Shown here: positions 57,957-64,000 of the stretch, piece after piece
Layout of the letters: each line of letters opens with the position of its first letter
Numbering within the stretch: position 1 is the stretch's first letter
Virus record (IMG/VR): IMGVR_UViG_3300024999_000038
Coordinates: 62,001 to 126,000 of that record
Source: a virus
Reading direction: 5' to 3' (one strand)
DNA length: 64,000 nucleotides
Translations under genes and position numbers: made by a program
Notes under the pieces: model-generated
Database searches by the model: none
What the model saw: only the letters and a program-made list of their open reading frames with translations
What the model was told of the DNA's origin: nothing

Positions 57957-58820
57957 ATGTCTATTACCAATGCTGTACTAAATCTACTATTTGTCTCCAT
58001 CCCAGAAGAAGCATTTATAGCAATAATAGCTATAACATTCCTAAATAAACTAGATAATCTTTTCGATATCTATATGTGGAAGAACAATCTCAAATGGCTT
58101 ATGATAGCAACATTGCCCACATCAATATTAATTTGTGTTTTACGATTTGTAATGTCTGTTCCCCAAAATATTGTAGTAAAATTAGCCATAATTATAATGA
58201 TTGCTTCAATGATATACATAGTAATTAAAAACTCTGACAAAATTACTATTCTATTAATATTTAAAACAGCAATGTTTACATTAGCAGGATTTGTAATTAC
58301 AGGAATATTGGAATACTCATATTGCCCAATAATATTCTCATTATTACATAAACCACAAGAATTTTTTAATAATGTTTTCCTCTATAATTTTCTATTAGGT
58401 TTACCTGCAAGAGTCCTTTACACCTGTATTATCACTTTTATCATAATGAAGAAAAATGGCAAAGTTAAAGTAAATTTATTTGATACTTTAGTCAAAAGCA
58501 AATTAATCATTGGTATTTTCATTGCTACAATATTATCTGTAGTTTCATTAATTGCCTATGTTGCTAAATTGATAGAAAATGAAAGCATTTTGTTTAGTTT
58601 TCAATTCATTGATCAATTTATTATCATTGTAATAATCACATCTGTACCAACTATTTTAATCACATTGTTATTGATAGTTATTAATTATTTAATATCAGGT
58701 GAGAAGGAAAATCAGCAAATGTACGAGAATGCTATGGGTAGTAGGGATGAGAATGAGGATATAAATGAGGATGGTAATAATAGTAGCGATGAAGATATTT
58801 ATGAAAATTATTATGAATAA
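57957..58820 (+). CDS. polytopic membrane protein, kinase-less AgrC-like paralogue (287 aa)
   Basis: AGAAGGAAGG upstream. Same architecture as the protein at 55134: SITNAVLNLLFVSIPEEAF start, six to seven hydrophobic helices, then a cytoplasmic tail EKENQQMYENAMGSRDENED that keeps the EKxxQQxYEN motif and adds about 25 acidic residues. No kinase domain. It could sense a second peptide or antagonise the first protein. Its 3' neighbour position, where agrD sits in the first copy, has only a two-codon frame. Confidence 0.7.
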   Translation: MSITNAVLNLLFVSIPEEAFIAIIAITFLNKLDNLFDIYMWKNNLKWLMIATLPTSILICVLRFVMSVPQNIVVKLAIIIMIASMIYIVIKNSDKITILLIFKTAMFTLAGFVITGILEYSYCPIIFSLLHKPQEFFNNVFLYNFLLGLPARVLYTCIITFIIMKKNGKVKVNLFDTLVKSKLIIGIFIATILSVVSLIAYVAKLIENESILFSFQFIDQFIIIVIITSVPTILITLLLIVINYLISGEKENQQMYENAMGSRDENEDINEDGNNSSDEDIYENYYE

Positions 58821-58831
58821 TTATTATAAAT

Positions 58832-58854
58832 AGGAGGCGATAATAATGCTCTAA
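58832..58854 (+). other. strong ribosome binding site with two-codon frame (agrD-position relic)
   Basis: AGGAGGCGATAATAATG (58832-58848) is followed by CTC TAA. In the parallel unit the same position, 22 bases after the receptor-like gene, carries agrD. No peptide-like frame follows in any frame, so a deleted or truncated agrD is suspected. The next 130 bases have no gene. Confidence 0.4.
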
Positions 58855-58991
58855 AAATAGTTCCAAAGCACTAAGACTATTGACCTATATCAAATGGCAA
58901 TATTCCTATTCTAATAAATAAATAAGATAAAACAATGTCGAAAAACCGAACATAACATCCCAAAATAACATAATTATTGGTAATTTTGTTC

Positions 58992-59020
58992 TTGATTCTT
59001 GAACAAATGTTCTATATAAT
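58992..59020 (+). promoter_or_regulatory. promoter upstream of 59102
   Basis: TTGATT (58992-58997), 17-base spacer, TATAAT (59015-59020). Upstream, GTTC/GAAC forms a short stem. AAGGAGG just after the expected start could also serve TTG 59036, but ATG 59102 has its own AAAGGAG site. Confidence 0.6.
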
Positions 59021-59101
59021 AATATCAAGGAGGTATTGAAAGAACAAAGATATAATTTGTTGAATATCCAAATATTAGAAAATAAAGGAGAGATTTTAAA
59101 T

Positions 59102-59509
59102 ATGAATTGTATTAAAACAGAAGACAATGTGAGATATACATGGGCCATCAAAGATTCAAAAGGTAATTTTGCCCATAAGGGCAGTATACGTAAAATCAAT
59201 AAAGATACTTGGCAATACATATCGTTTAAGACATTCTCCCAAGAAGCTAGGGGATACACATCCAAGGAATCTGCTGAAAAAGCATTGGCTTTCTTAAATA
59301 AAAAGAATGACATTGCAGGATTCAAATTTGTTTTTCATATTGAGTGTCTTAACTTAAATAAAATAATTGATGAAAACACCATATTCCAAGGTAAAAATAT
59401 GCTTATATATGAAAAAGAAGTGGTATCAGCTGCTTATAAAATGGGAAAAGTGGCAAAAACATGTGTCTGTACATGTTTACCAACTCTAATATTAGCCAGT
59501 ATAATTTAA
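59102..59509 (+). CDS. hypothetical protein with hydrophobic C-terminus (135 aa)
   Basis: AAAGGAGAG upstream of ATG 59102; an in-frame TTG at 59036 with its own AAGGAGG could add 22 residues. Alpha/beta N-terminal domain (WAIKDSKGNFAHKGSIRKINKDTWQYIS) and a Cys/Thr-rich end (VAKTCVCTCLPTLILASII). No family recognised. Lies between the Agr cassette and the repressor operon. Confidence 0.65.
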   Translation: MNCIKTEDNVRYTWAIKDSKGNFAHKGSIRKINKDTWQYISFKTFSQEARGYTSKESAEKALAFLNKKNDIAGFKFVFHIECLNLNKIIDENTIFQGKNMLIYEKEVVSAAYKMGKVAKTCVCTCLPTLILASII

Positions 59510-59525
59510 TTAATTAACTCCACGC

Positions 59526-59568
59526 ACAATAAACTACTCTGAGATCATGTCACTGAGTAGTTTATTGT
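59526..59568 (+). terminator. perfect 14-bp hairpin (terminator or operator)
   Basis: ACAATAAACTACTC (59526-59539) and its exact reverse complement (59555-59568) flank a 15-base loop. A TATTTTT run follows about 11 bases later. It isolates the 59102 gene from the YopQ/MrpR-like operon and could also be a binding site. Confidence 0.6.
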
Positions 59569-59587
59569 AGAAATAAAGTATTTTTCC

Positions 59588-59617
59588 TTGACATTATTGC
59601 ACAACTCATGTTATTAT
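59588..59617 (+). promoter_or_regulatory. promoter of the YopQ/MrpR-like operon
   Basis: TTGACA (59588-59593), 18-base spacer, TATTAT (59612-59617) with TGT just before it (extended -10). Perfect -35 consensus. Drives 59650 and probably 61037-63788. Confidence 0.75.
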
Positions 59618-59649
59618 ATATACATTAATGATGTGAAGGAGAGATATTT

Positions 59650-61020
59650 ATGCTTAAAGAAAAATCGGTTGCACTCATGAGGGAACTAAATGTGTTAATT
59701 AAGAAGTATAGTTCAAACGACAAGGTAAGAAAATTAATTGTAGAAGAATTTGATAAAAGAAATATGAAGGGCAGTTTAGCGGTCGGCATCTTAAATGAAA
59801 ATAGAGAGCTATCCACATTAGATATTGATGAAAGCAAAGATGTAATAATGTTATTTATTTTCACTATGAGTATGTATAATGCATTGACATATAAAGAGGA
59901 AGAAGATAAAGAGGCGTTGGGAGAAATTGAAGAAGGGTTAAGAATTGATCCTAAAAATTATTTTACTGAAATTGAAATTGAAAACCTAAATGACTATAAG
60001 TTTGAAAAGAAAATAGACAAAAAAGACGAAGTTATTATTTTCCCCAAAATGAGTAGAATTGCCCCTGATTTCTTTTCAGGCTATATGTCAGGAAAGCATT
60101 TTGCAGAATTAGATGCAGGAAATGAATTTATCTATAATTTTAAGACTCAGCGTGACCCAATTATTGATGTATCTGGAATGAAGAGGATACATTTAAATAA
60201 AACAAATGCAAAAGAAATTAGAGATGGCCTAATCTCAAAGAATCAATTCCCAACTACCATAGTAGTAAATGTTCTTAAAGACGGTGAAGACGAGATATAT
60301 TATGATGAGAAAACAGGCGATTTGTCTATTATTTCAGGTACTAAAAACCTTGTTGATGGAATGCATAGAAAAGTTGGTAATAGTTTGGCTCTCGCTATTG
60401 ATCCAGACTTGGAGTTTAATTGGTTATTAGTTGTAACAAACTATAGTGAAATTAGAGCACAAAAATATATGGTGGAAATTAACAAGCAACAAAAAATGAA
60501 ACAAGAACATATTAAAAATATGGATACTGCCAGTCTTGGAAATATTGTTGTTGATGTTATTAAAGATATCAATAGTTCTGAATTTGCTGGACATATCAAA
60601 GATAGCGACAAGGAATTAGAACATGGAGGTTTAACTAGGAAGTCAATTTTAACTTTAGCAATTGAGGAAATATACAAAGATAAACTTGAAAACAAAACAT
60701 TCATAAAACCTATCGCCAACCACATTACAAACGTTATGGATCATATTATTGCATTGAGAGTTGATGAGTTTATGAAATATCCTGAAGCCACACGTAAAGT
60801 AAGCTATATCAACCACAAGAATATGTTTGCAGGATATGTAGCTTTATCTGAGAGACTATATGGAGTTGAAAAATGGGATGACCTCCTTGAGGAAATTTTA
60901 GATAAAATTGATTTCAGTATGAAAAATTCTTTTTGGGAAGATATTGGATTGGGCAAAGAGTCCGATATGAAGAAAACTACACGAAACAATCTATACGAAT
61001 TCTTTCAAAAATTAATTTAA
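59650..61020 (+). CDS. DndB-like, YopQ-type protein (456 aa)
   Basis: The central motif LVDGMHRKVGNSL (Asp236-Gly-x-His239-Arg240) is the DGxHR signature of the DndB/DGQHR family; the surrounding alpha/beta region (about 130-300) fits. Length (456) and position directly before an MrpR-like gene match YopQ (about 460 residues) next to YopR in SPbeta. YopQ is implicated in the SPbeta lysogeny module, with unclear mechanism. Its relation to DNA sulfur-modification DndB is by motif only. AAGGAGAG precedes ATG 59650. Confidence 0.65.
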   Translation: MLKEKSVALMRELNVLIKKYSSNDKVRKLIVEEFDKRNMKGSLAVGILNENRELSTLDIDESKDVIMLFIFTMSMYNALTYKEEEDKEALGEIEEGLRIDPKNYFTEIEIENLNDYKFEKKIDKKDEVIIFPKMSRIAPDFFSGYMSGKHFAELDAGNEFIYNFKTQRDPIIDVSGMKRIHLNKTNAKEIRDGLISKNQFPTTIVVNVLKDGEDEIYYDEKTGDLSIISGTKNLVDGMHRKVGNSLALAIDPDLEFNWLLVVTNYSEIRAQKYMVEINKQQKMKQEHIKNMDTASLGNIVVDVIKDINSSEFAGHIKDSDKELEHGGLTRKSILTLAIEEIYKDKLENKTFIKPIANHITNVMDHIIALRVDEFMKYPEATRKVSYINHKNMFAGYVALSERLYGVEKWDDLLEEILDKIDFSMKNSFWEDIGLGKESDMKKTTRNNLYEFFQKLI

Positions 61021-61036
61021 CAAAGGAGACTTTAAA

Positions 61037-62080
61037 ATGACTAAAAATGAAATCATTGATGAAACTAAAATCCAAGAAGTCGAAGAAAAATTAATGTTTG
61101 AAGTTGATCCTGAAGTTAAGGAAGAATTTTTAGAAAAGCAATTAAAATCAACTAGAAGTTATTATCGGTATATTTTAAAACTTGCCGATGAATTTGAAGT
61201 TAAATTAGGAAAACCAATTTACAATTTCAATACTGAAGAAAGAGATGAGTTATTGACTGTTCAATATAAAAACAAAAATATATTTGCATTTCAAACTGTT
61301 TTGTCTCCATTAAAAACTTATGTTGATTTTTGTATATCTCCTAAGAATTTAGTACGACACAATGAAAATCGCTTTAGTAGTATCCTTACTTCAAACTACA
61401 AAGTTTATATCAGTAAACAAGCAAAAGAAAATTCTTATATCCCTTTATCTGAATGTAGAGAATTTCAATCTAAATTAGCGAATTATCAAGACATGTTAAT
61501 TCTTGAATTGCCAAATCTAGGAGTTAGAGGTCGTACTGAAAAAGGAAATACTCTTGAGGAACTGGTTAATCTAAGGGAAAAAGATATTGAATGGGAGAAA
61601 AAGAGATTACATCTTACCAAAAACAATGGTGAAGAAAGATGGATTGAAGTTGATGATTACACTTTAGATTTACTCAAGAAAACCATCAATCAAGATTTTT
61701 ATATATCCAATAATGGATTAAAGACAAAACCGAACGACGATGGGGTATATGAACGTACAGAAAGGGGAAGAATGATTAATAAAACTGAATATGTATTTAG
61801 AATTCCAGGTAAGAATAAACATGGTAAGGTTGAATACCAATTTTTTGCTAGTAGAATCCAACGTATTCAAAAATGGTTAGGTAAACCGTATATTAGCATT
61901 AGTAATCTGTATTTTTCTGCTATTATAGAATACTCAAAGAAACTAAAAGAAGAGAAAGGTGAATTGATTAGAGAAGATTATATTTCAATCAATCAAAGAT
62001 TTGAATTTGGAGAAGATGGTGAGAAATATGTCTTTAAAACTAGAGAGCTTGTTGAATCATATCTTGACGATGAGAGGTAA
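61037..62080 (+). CDS. MrpR/YopR-like lytic-cycle repressor, tyrosine-recombinase fold (347 aa)
   Basis: N-terminal about 110 residues resemble an integrase SAM-like core-binding domain (LKSTRSYYRYILKLADEFEVKLGKPIYNF). The C-terminal part looks like a degenerate tyrosine-recombinase domain (LPNLGVRGRTEKGNTLEELVNLREKDIEWEKKRLHLTKNNGEERWIEV): the HxxR, second His and Tyr positions are not recognisable. SPbeta YopR (MrpR, about 325 residues) has this fold without activity and is the master repressor. Position after the DndB-like gene supports the match. Not proven by alignment. Confidence 0.65.
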   Translation: MTKNEIIDETKIQEVEEKLMFEVDPEVKEEFLEKQLKSTRSYYRYILKLADEFEVKLGKPIYNFNTEERDELLTVQYKNKNIFAFQTVLSPLKTYVDFCISPKNLVRHNENRFSSILTSNYKVYISKQAKENSYIPLSECREFQSKLANYQDMLILELPNLGVRGRTEKGNTLEELVNLREKDIEWEKKRLHLTKNNGEERWIEVDDYTLDLLKKTINQDFYISNNGLKTKPNDDGVYERTERGRMINKTEYVFRIPGKNKHGKVEYQFFASRIQRIQKWLGKPYISISNLYFSAIIEYSKKLKEEKGELIREDYISINQRFEFGEDGEKYVFKTRELVESYLDDER

Positions 62081-62085
62081 ATACT

Positions 62086-62490
62086 ATGCAGAACACACTA
62101 TCTGAGATGTGGAGAAAATACAATTTGCTTTTCTCTTTTAAAAATGAGATGAATAAACGAGGGTACGCTAGTAGGGATTTGTATAGTATCCATGTTCAAT
62201 TATGTTTGTTAATGGAATTGATTGAAATCGAAAGTATTGATATCCTAGATGATTTGTTAAAGAAAAAAACTTATTTCAGACTGTTGAGGAAAATCAATAG
62301 AGGTATTGAATATTTACATGAAATTGTAGATTTACCTGAGAATTGGTCACTTAACACTATTGAGAAAGATACGGACGCATGGATTGATCCAAATGTTCTA
62401 ATATTTACTACGAAATCAAAAGTTGCAGTATTCAGTAAATTGTCCCGTAAGAATGATGGAAGTTTGTATATTGATGGAAAATTTCAATAA
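62086..62490 (+). CDS. hypothetical helical protein (134 aa)
   Basis: Five bases after the repressor stop, with GATGAGAGG in its tail, hence cotranscribed. Helical N-terminal two thirds; C-terminus LIFTTKSKVAVFSKLSRK. Possibly an accessory of the repressor. Not recognised. Confidence 0.65.
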   Translation: MQNTLSEMWRKYNLLFSFKNEMNKRGYASRDLYSIHVQLCLLMELIEIESIDILDDLLKKKTYFRLLRKINRGIEYLHEIVDLPENWSLNTIEKDTDAWIDPNVLIFTTKSKVAVFSKLSRKNDGSLYIDGKFQ

Positions 62491-62504
62491 GAGGTGTATT
62501 TTTT

Positions 62505-62912
62505 ATGAACGTAGGAGAAAAAATTTGCCTATACAAAGAAAGATTAAACTTTAGAGACTATCAAGAATTTGGTAGAGCAGTTGGTATCAGTGGCAATTGG
62601 ATAAATGAAACATCTAAGAAATCAGAGATTAAACAAATCAACGATTTAGGTTATTTGGTTAAATTATGTGGATTTTTAGGAATAACGATAGATGAATTTT
62701 TAAGAGATGATATAATTGAAACAGATGAATCAATTGAACTTAAAATTATTGATGCAAATTCGGAAGATATTGGTATTTTGCTCAATAATATGATATTATT
62801 ACTAGGAAAGGATGGTATAAAAATAGACGGAGCGTTAATGAATGACAAGAGCAAAGAGATTTGTATAGATAGCCTTGCGGTGGTAAGAACACTAGTCAAG
62901 CAACATTTATAA
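62505..62912 (+). CDS. XRE-type helix-turn-helix protein (135 aa)
   Basis: Residues about 2-70 read as a Cro/CI-type domain (GEKICLYKERLNFRDYQEFGRAVGISGNWINETSKK ... LVKLCGFLGITIDEFLRDD), followed by an acidic and helical C-terminal part. In the repressor operon; could be a regulator of the switch. Confidence 0.7.
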   Translation: MNVGEKICLYKERLNFRDYQEFGRAVGISGNWINETSKKSEIKQINDLGYLVKLCGFLGITIDEFLRDDIIETDESIELKIIDANSEDIGILLNNMILLLGKDGIKIDGALMNDKSKEICIDSLAVVRTLVKQHL

Positions 62913-62927
62913 TGGAGGTCGATAATT

Positions 62928-63788
62928 ATGGTTCGAAAGAATTACAGGTCTGTAGACACATATGAGATGGATGATATTGAAGTCTACTCATTAGTTAAAA
63001 ATGGTAGTCTAAGGGCATTTCCTTCAAGGTTTTGGGAAGGTGTAATAGGTCTTCAAACTTCCAAGAAAATTCTAAAATATGTTTTCGAAACTCTATTAAA
63101 TTGGTCTATCGAAGACATCAAAGTTAAGGCCACTAGAGATATGTTTGAAGAATATAAATTAGTTGGAATGGTTAGCACTGCATTTGATGGTAGTATGTAT
63201 ATTGCTATTGGAGAAACTTATCCAGAACTTAAAGAATGGGCAGATGAATTATATCAAACAAACGAACATGCTGATTTTGTTTATAGGAAATATTCAGACG
63301 AAGAATTAATTGGTATTCTTCAGGAGAAAGCAAAGGAATTAAAAAGAATACCAAAAGGAGTTGATATGAAAACTCCCAGTAGTGGAATCTATAATAGAAG
63401 ATTTGGCTCATGGGAAAAATCATTGATGAAAGCAGGATTAATTGAAGATATTTATAAGAATGTTGACTTTGAAAAACACTCAAAAGAATCTGTAATATCT
63501 AACTTAAAAGAACTTTTTTCAAACAAAGAGAGAGTGTTAGATAAGAAAGAGATACTTGCTATTTATCCAGAAGGATTAATAAAAGAATATTTTGGAACTT
63601 ATAATAACCTTGAGAAAGTTATTATAAATGAGTATACCAAAAGGGATCTTATCAAAATCTTAAAAAATAAGAAGGGAAAATTAGGTAGAACTCCAAGCAA
63701 TAAAGATATGAAGTTTCCAATGGCTATTGTATTCATAGATAAATTTGGGAGTTGGCAGGAGGCGATTGATAAATTGGAGAAAACTTAA
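62928..63788 (+). CDS. protein with HNH-associated (homing-type) repeats (286 aa)
   Basis: ATGGAGGTC upstream. The segment around residues 122-170, YSDEELIGILQEKAKELKRIPKGVDMKTPSSGIYNRRFGSWEKSLMKAGLI, and another around 235-283, TKRDLIKILKNKKGKLGRTPSNKDMKFPMAIVFIDKFGSWQEAIDKL, fit the homing-endonuclease-associated repeat. A weaker copy lies between them. No nuclease core is visible, so this is probably a DNA-binding protein of the repressor operon. Confidence 0.7.
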   Translation: MVRKNYRSVDTYEMDDIEVYSLVKNGSLRAFPSRFWEGVIGLQTSKKILKYVFETLLNWSIEDIKVKATRDMFEEYKLVGMVSTAFDGSMYIAIGETYPELKEWADELYQTNEHADFVYRKYSDEELIGILQEKAKELKRIPKGVDMKTPSSGIYNRRFGSWEKSLMKAGLIEDIYKNVDFEKHSKESVISNLKELFSNKERVLDKKEILAIYPEGLIKEYFGTYNNLEKVIINEYTKRDLIKILKNKKGKLGRTPSNKDMKFPMAIVFIDKFGSWQEAIDKLEKT

Positions 63789-63804
63789 ATTTTTTATATT
63801 AGAT

Positions 63805-63831
63805 ATTGAGGTATTATAGAAATATCTCAAT
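63805..63831 (+). terminator. stem-loop, possible terminator of the repressor operon
   Basis: ATTGAGGTATT pairs with AATATCTCAAT (one G-U) around a five-base loop, after the last gene of the operon. No clear T-run. Confidence 0.5.
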
Positions 63832-63882
63832 AGTACATAATCTGGGATATTATTAAAATATAATTAGAAAGTGAGATAAGTA

Positions 63883-64000
63883 ATGAGGAAAAATCCACTA
63901 AAGCATACTAAATTATTTGTCACATTTATTAGTGTGTTTATTCTCATAAGTAGTACAAATGGAAATCATGTTATAAATAAAGATATAAAGAGTGTTAAAC
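63883..64000 (+). CDS. exported protein, 5' end only (partial)
   Basis: AAAGTGAGA lies upstream of ATG 63883. The N-terminus, basic MRKNPLKHTK then a hydrophobic core LFVTFISVFILISST and NG, resembles a signal peptide or membrane anchor. The window ends after about 39 codons. Confidence 0.6.
   Translation, partial: MRKNPLKHTKLFVTFISVFILISSTNGNHVINKDIKSVK

Noticed and set aside
58906-59325. 139-codon minus-strand frame
   Set aside because: Antisense to the promoter and start of the + strand gene at 59102; no ribosome binding site, composition typical of a shadow.
52327-64000. Arbitrium AimR/AimP pair
   Set aside because: No protein of AimR size with an HTH plus TPR layout and no AimP-like peptide is seen in this region.
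1-64000. tRNA or rRNA genes
   Set aside because: No T-arm GTTCRA context with matching acceptor stems was noticed; a covariance scan would be decisive.

Overview
The window looks like part of a large temperate phage or prophage of a low-GC, probably spore-forming Firmicute (Bacillales-like). The DNA is strongly A+T-rich. Every convincing gene lies on the + strand. Most genes are tiny, with strong AAAGGAGG- or AAAGGATG-type ribosome binding sites and short gaps or ATGA overlaps. Recognisable families are phage-typical: Bro-N/ORF6C antirepressor, YopX, HNH nucleases, orphan cytosine methyltransferase, Lar-like and YkgJ-like zinc proteins, UvsE, a SpoVT homologue, a DndB-like YopQ-type protein and an MrpR/YopR-type integrase-fold repressor. 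SpoVT and UvsE suggest a host that makes spores. No tRNA, rRNA, CRISPR or insertion sequence was seen, and no gap between genes exceeds about 300 bases.

Layout. Positions 1-23400 hold an early-type region of about 80 small, mostly unrecognised proteins, many with Cys-x2-Cys zinc knuckles, plus the antirepressor (1664), an XRE regulator with its own operator-like promoter (2780-3144), a minimal tyrosine recombinase (12268) and an HNH nuclease (20629). At 23500 a repeat-rich control region precedes a replication-initiator-like gene (23620). Positions 25000-45700 carry an MBL hydrolase, YopX, DUF5662, a DNA methyltransferase, a ParB-like protein, two metallophosphoesterases, UvsE and SpoVT among more small genes. 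Positions 45800-52200 hold a 702-residue protein with a DUF2135-like domain and its coiled-coil neighbour, a second HNH nuclease and small membrane proteins. Several genes are visibly broken (11065, 11550, 22047, 35969).

The most interesting part is 52300-64000. A MazF-like protein and a zinc-ribbon/EDxHD homing nuclease lead into a peptide-signalling cassette: a kinase-less polytopic protein, an AgrD-type cyclic-peptide precursor, an XRE-MazF fusion, an AgrB peptidase with its His/Cys pair, and a second kinase-less polytopic protein. Immediately downstream lie a DndB-like (YopQ-type) protein and an MrpR-type repressor. In SPbeta phages the YopQ-YopR genes sit next to the arbitrium (AimR-AimP) lysis-lysogeny signalling genes, which I do not find here. 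My inference is that this phage has an Agr-like cyclic peptide system in the position of arbitrium, coupled to its own DNA-binding MazF, and possibly used for lysis-lysogeny decisions. The parts are visible in the sequence; their joint function is a hypothesis.
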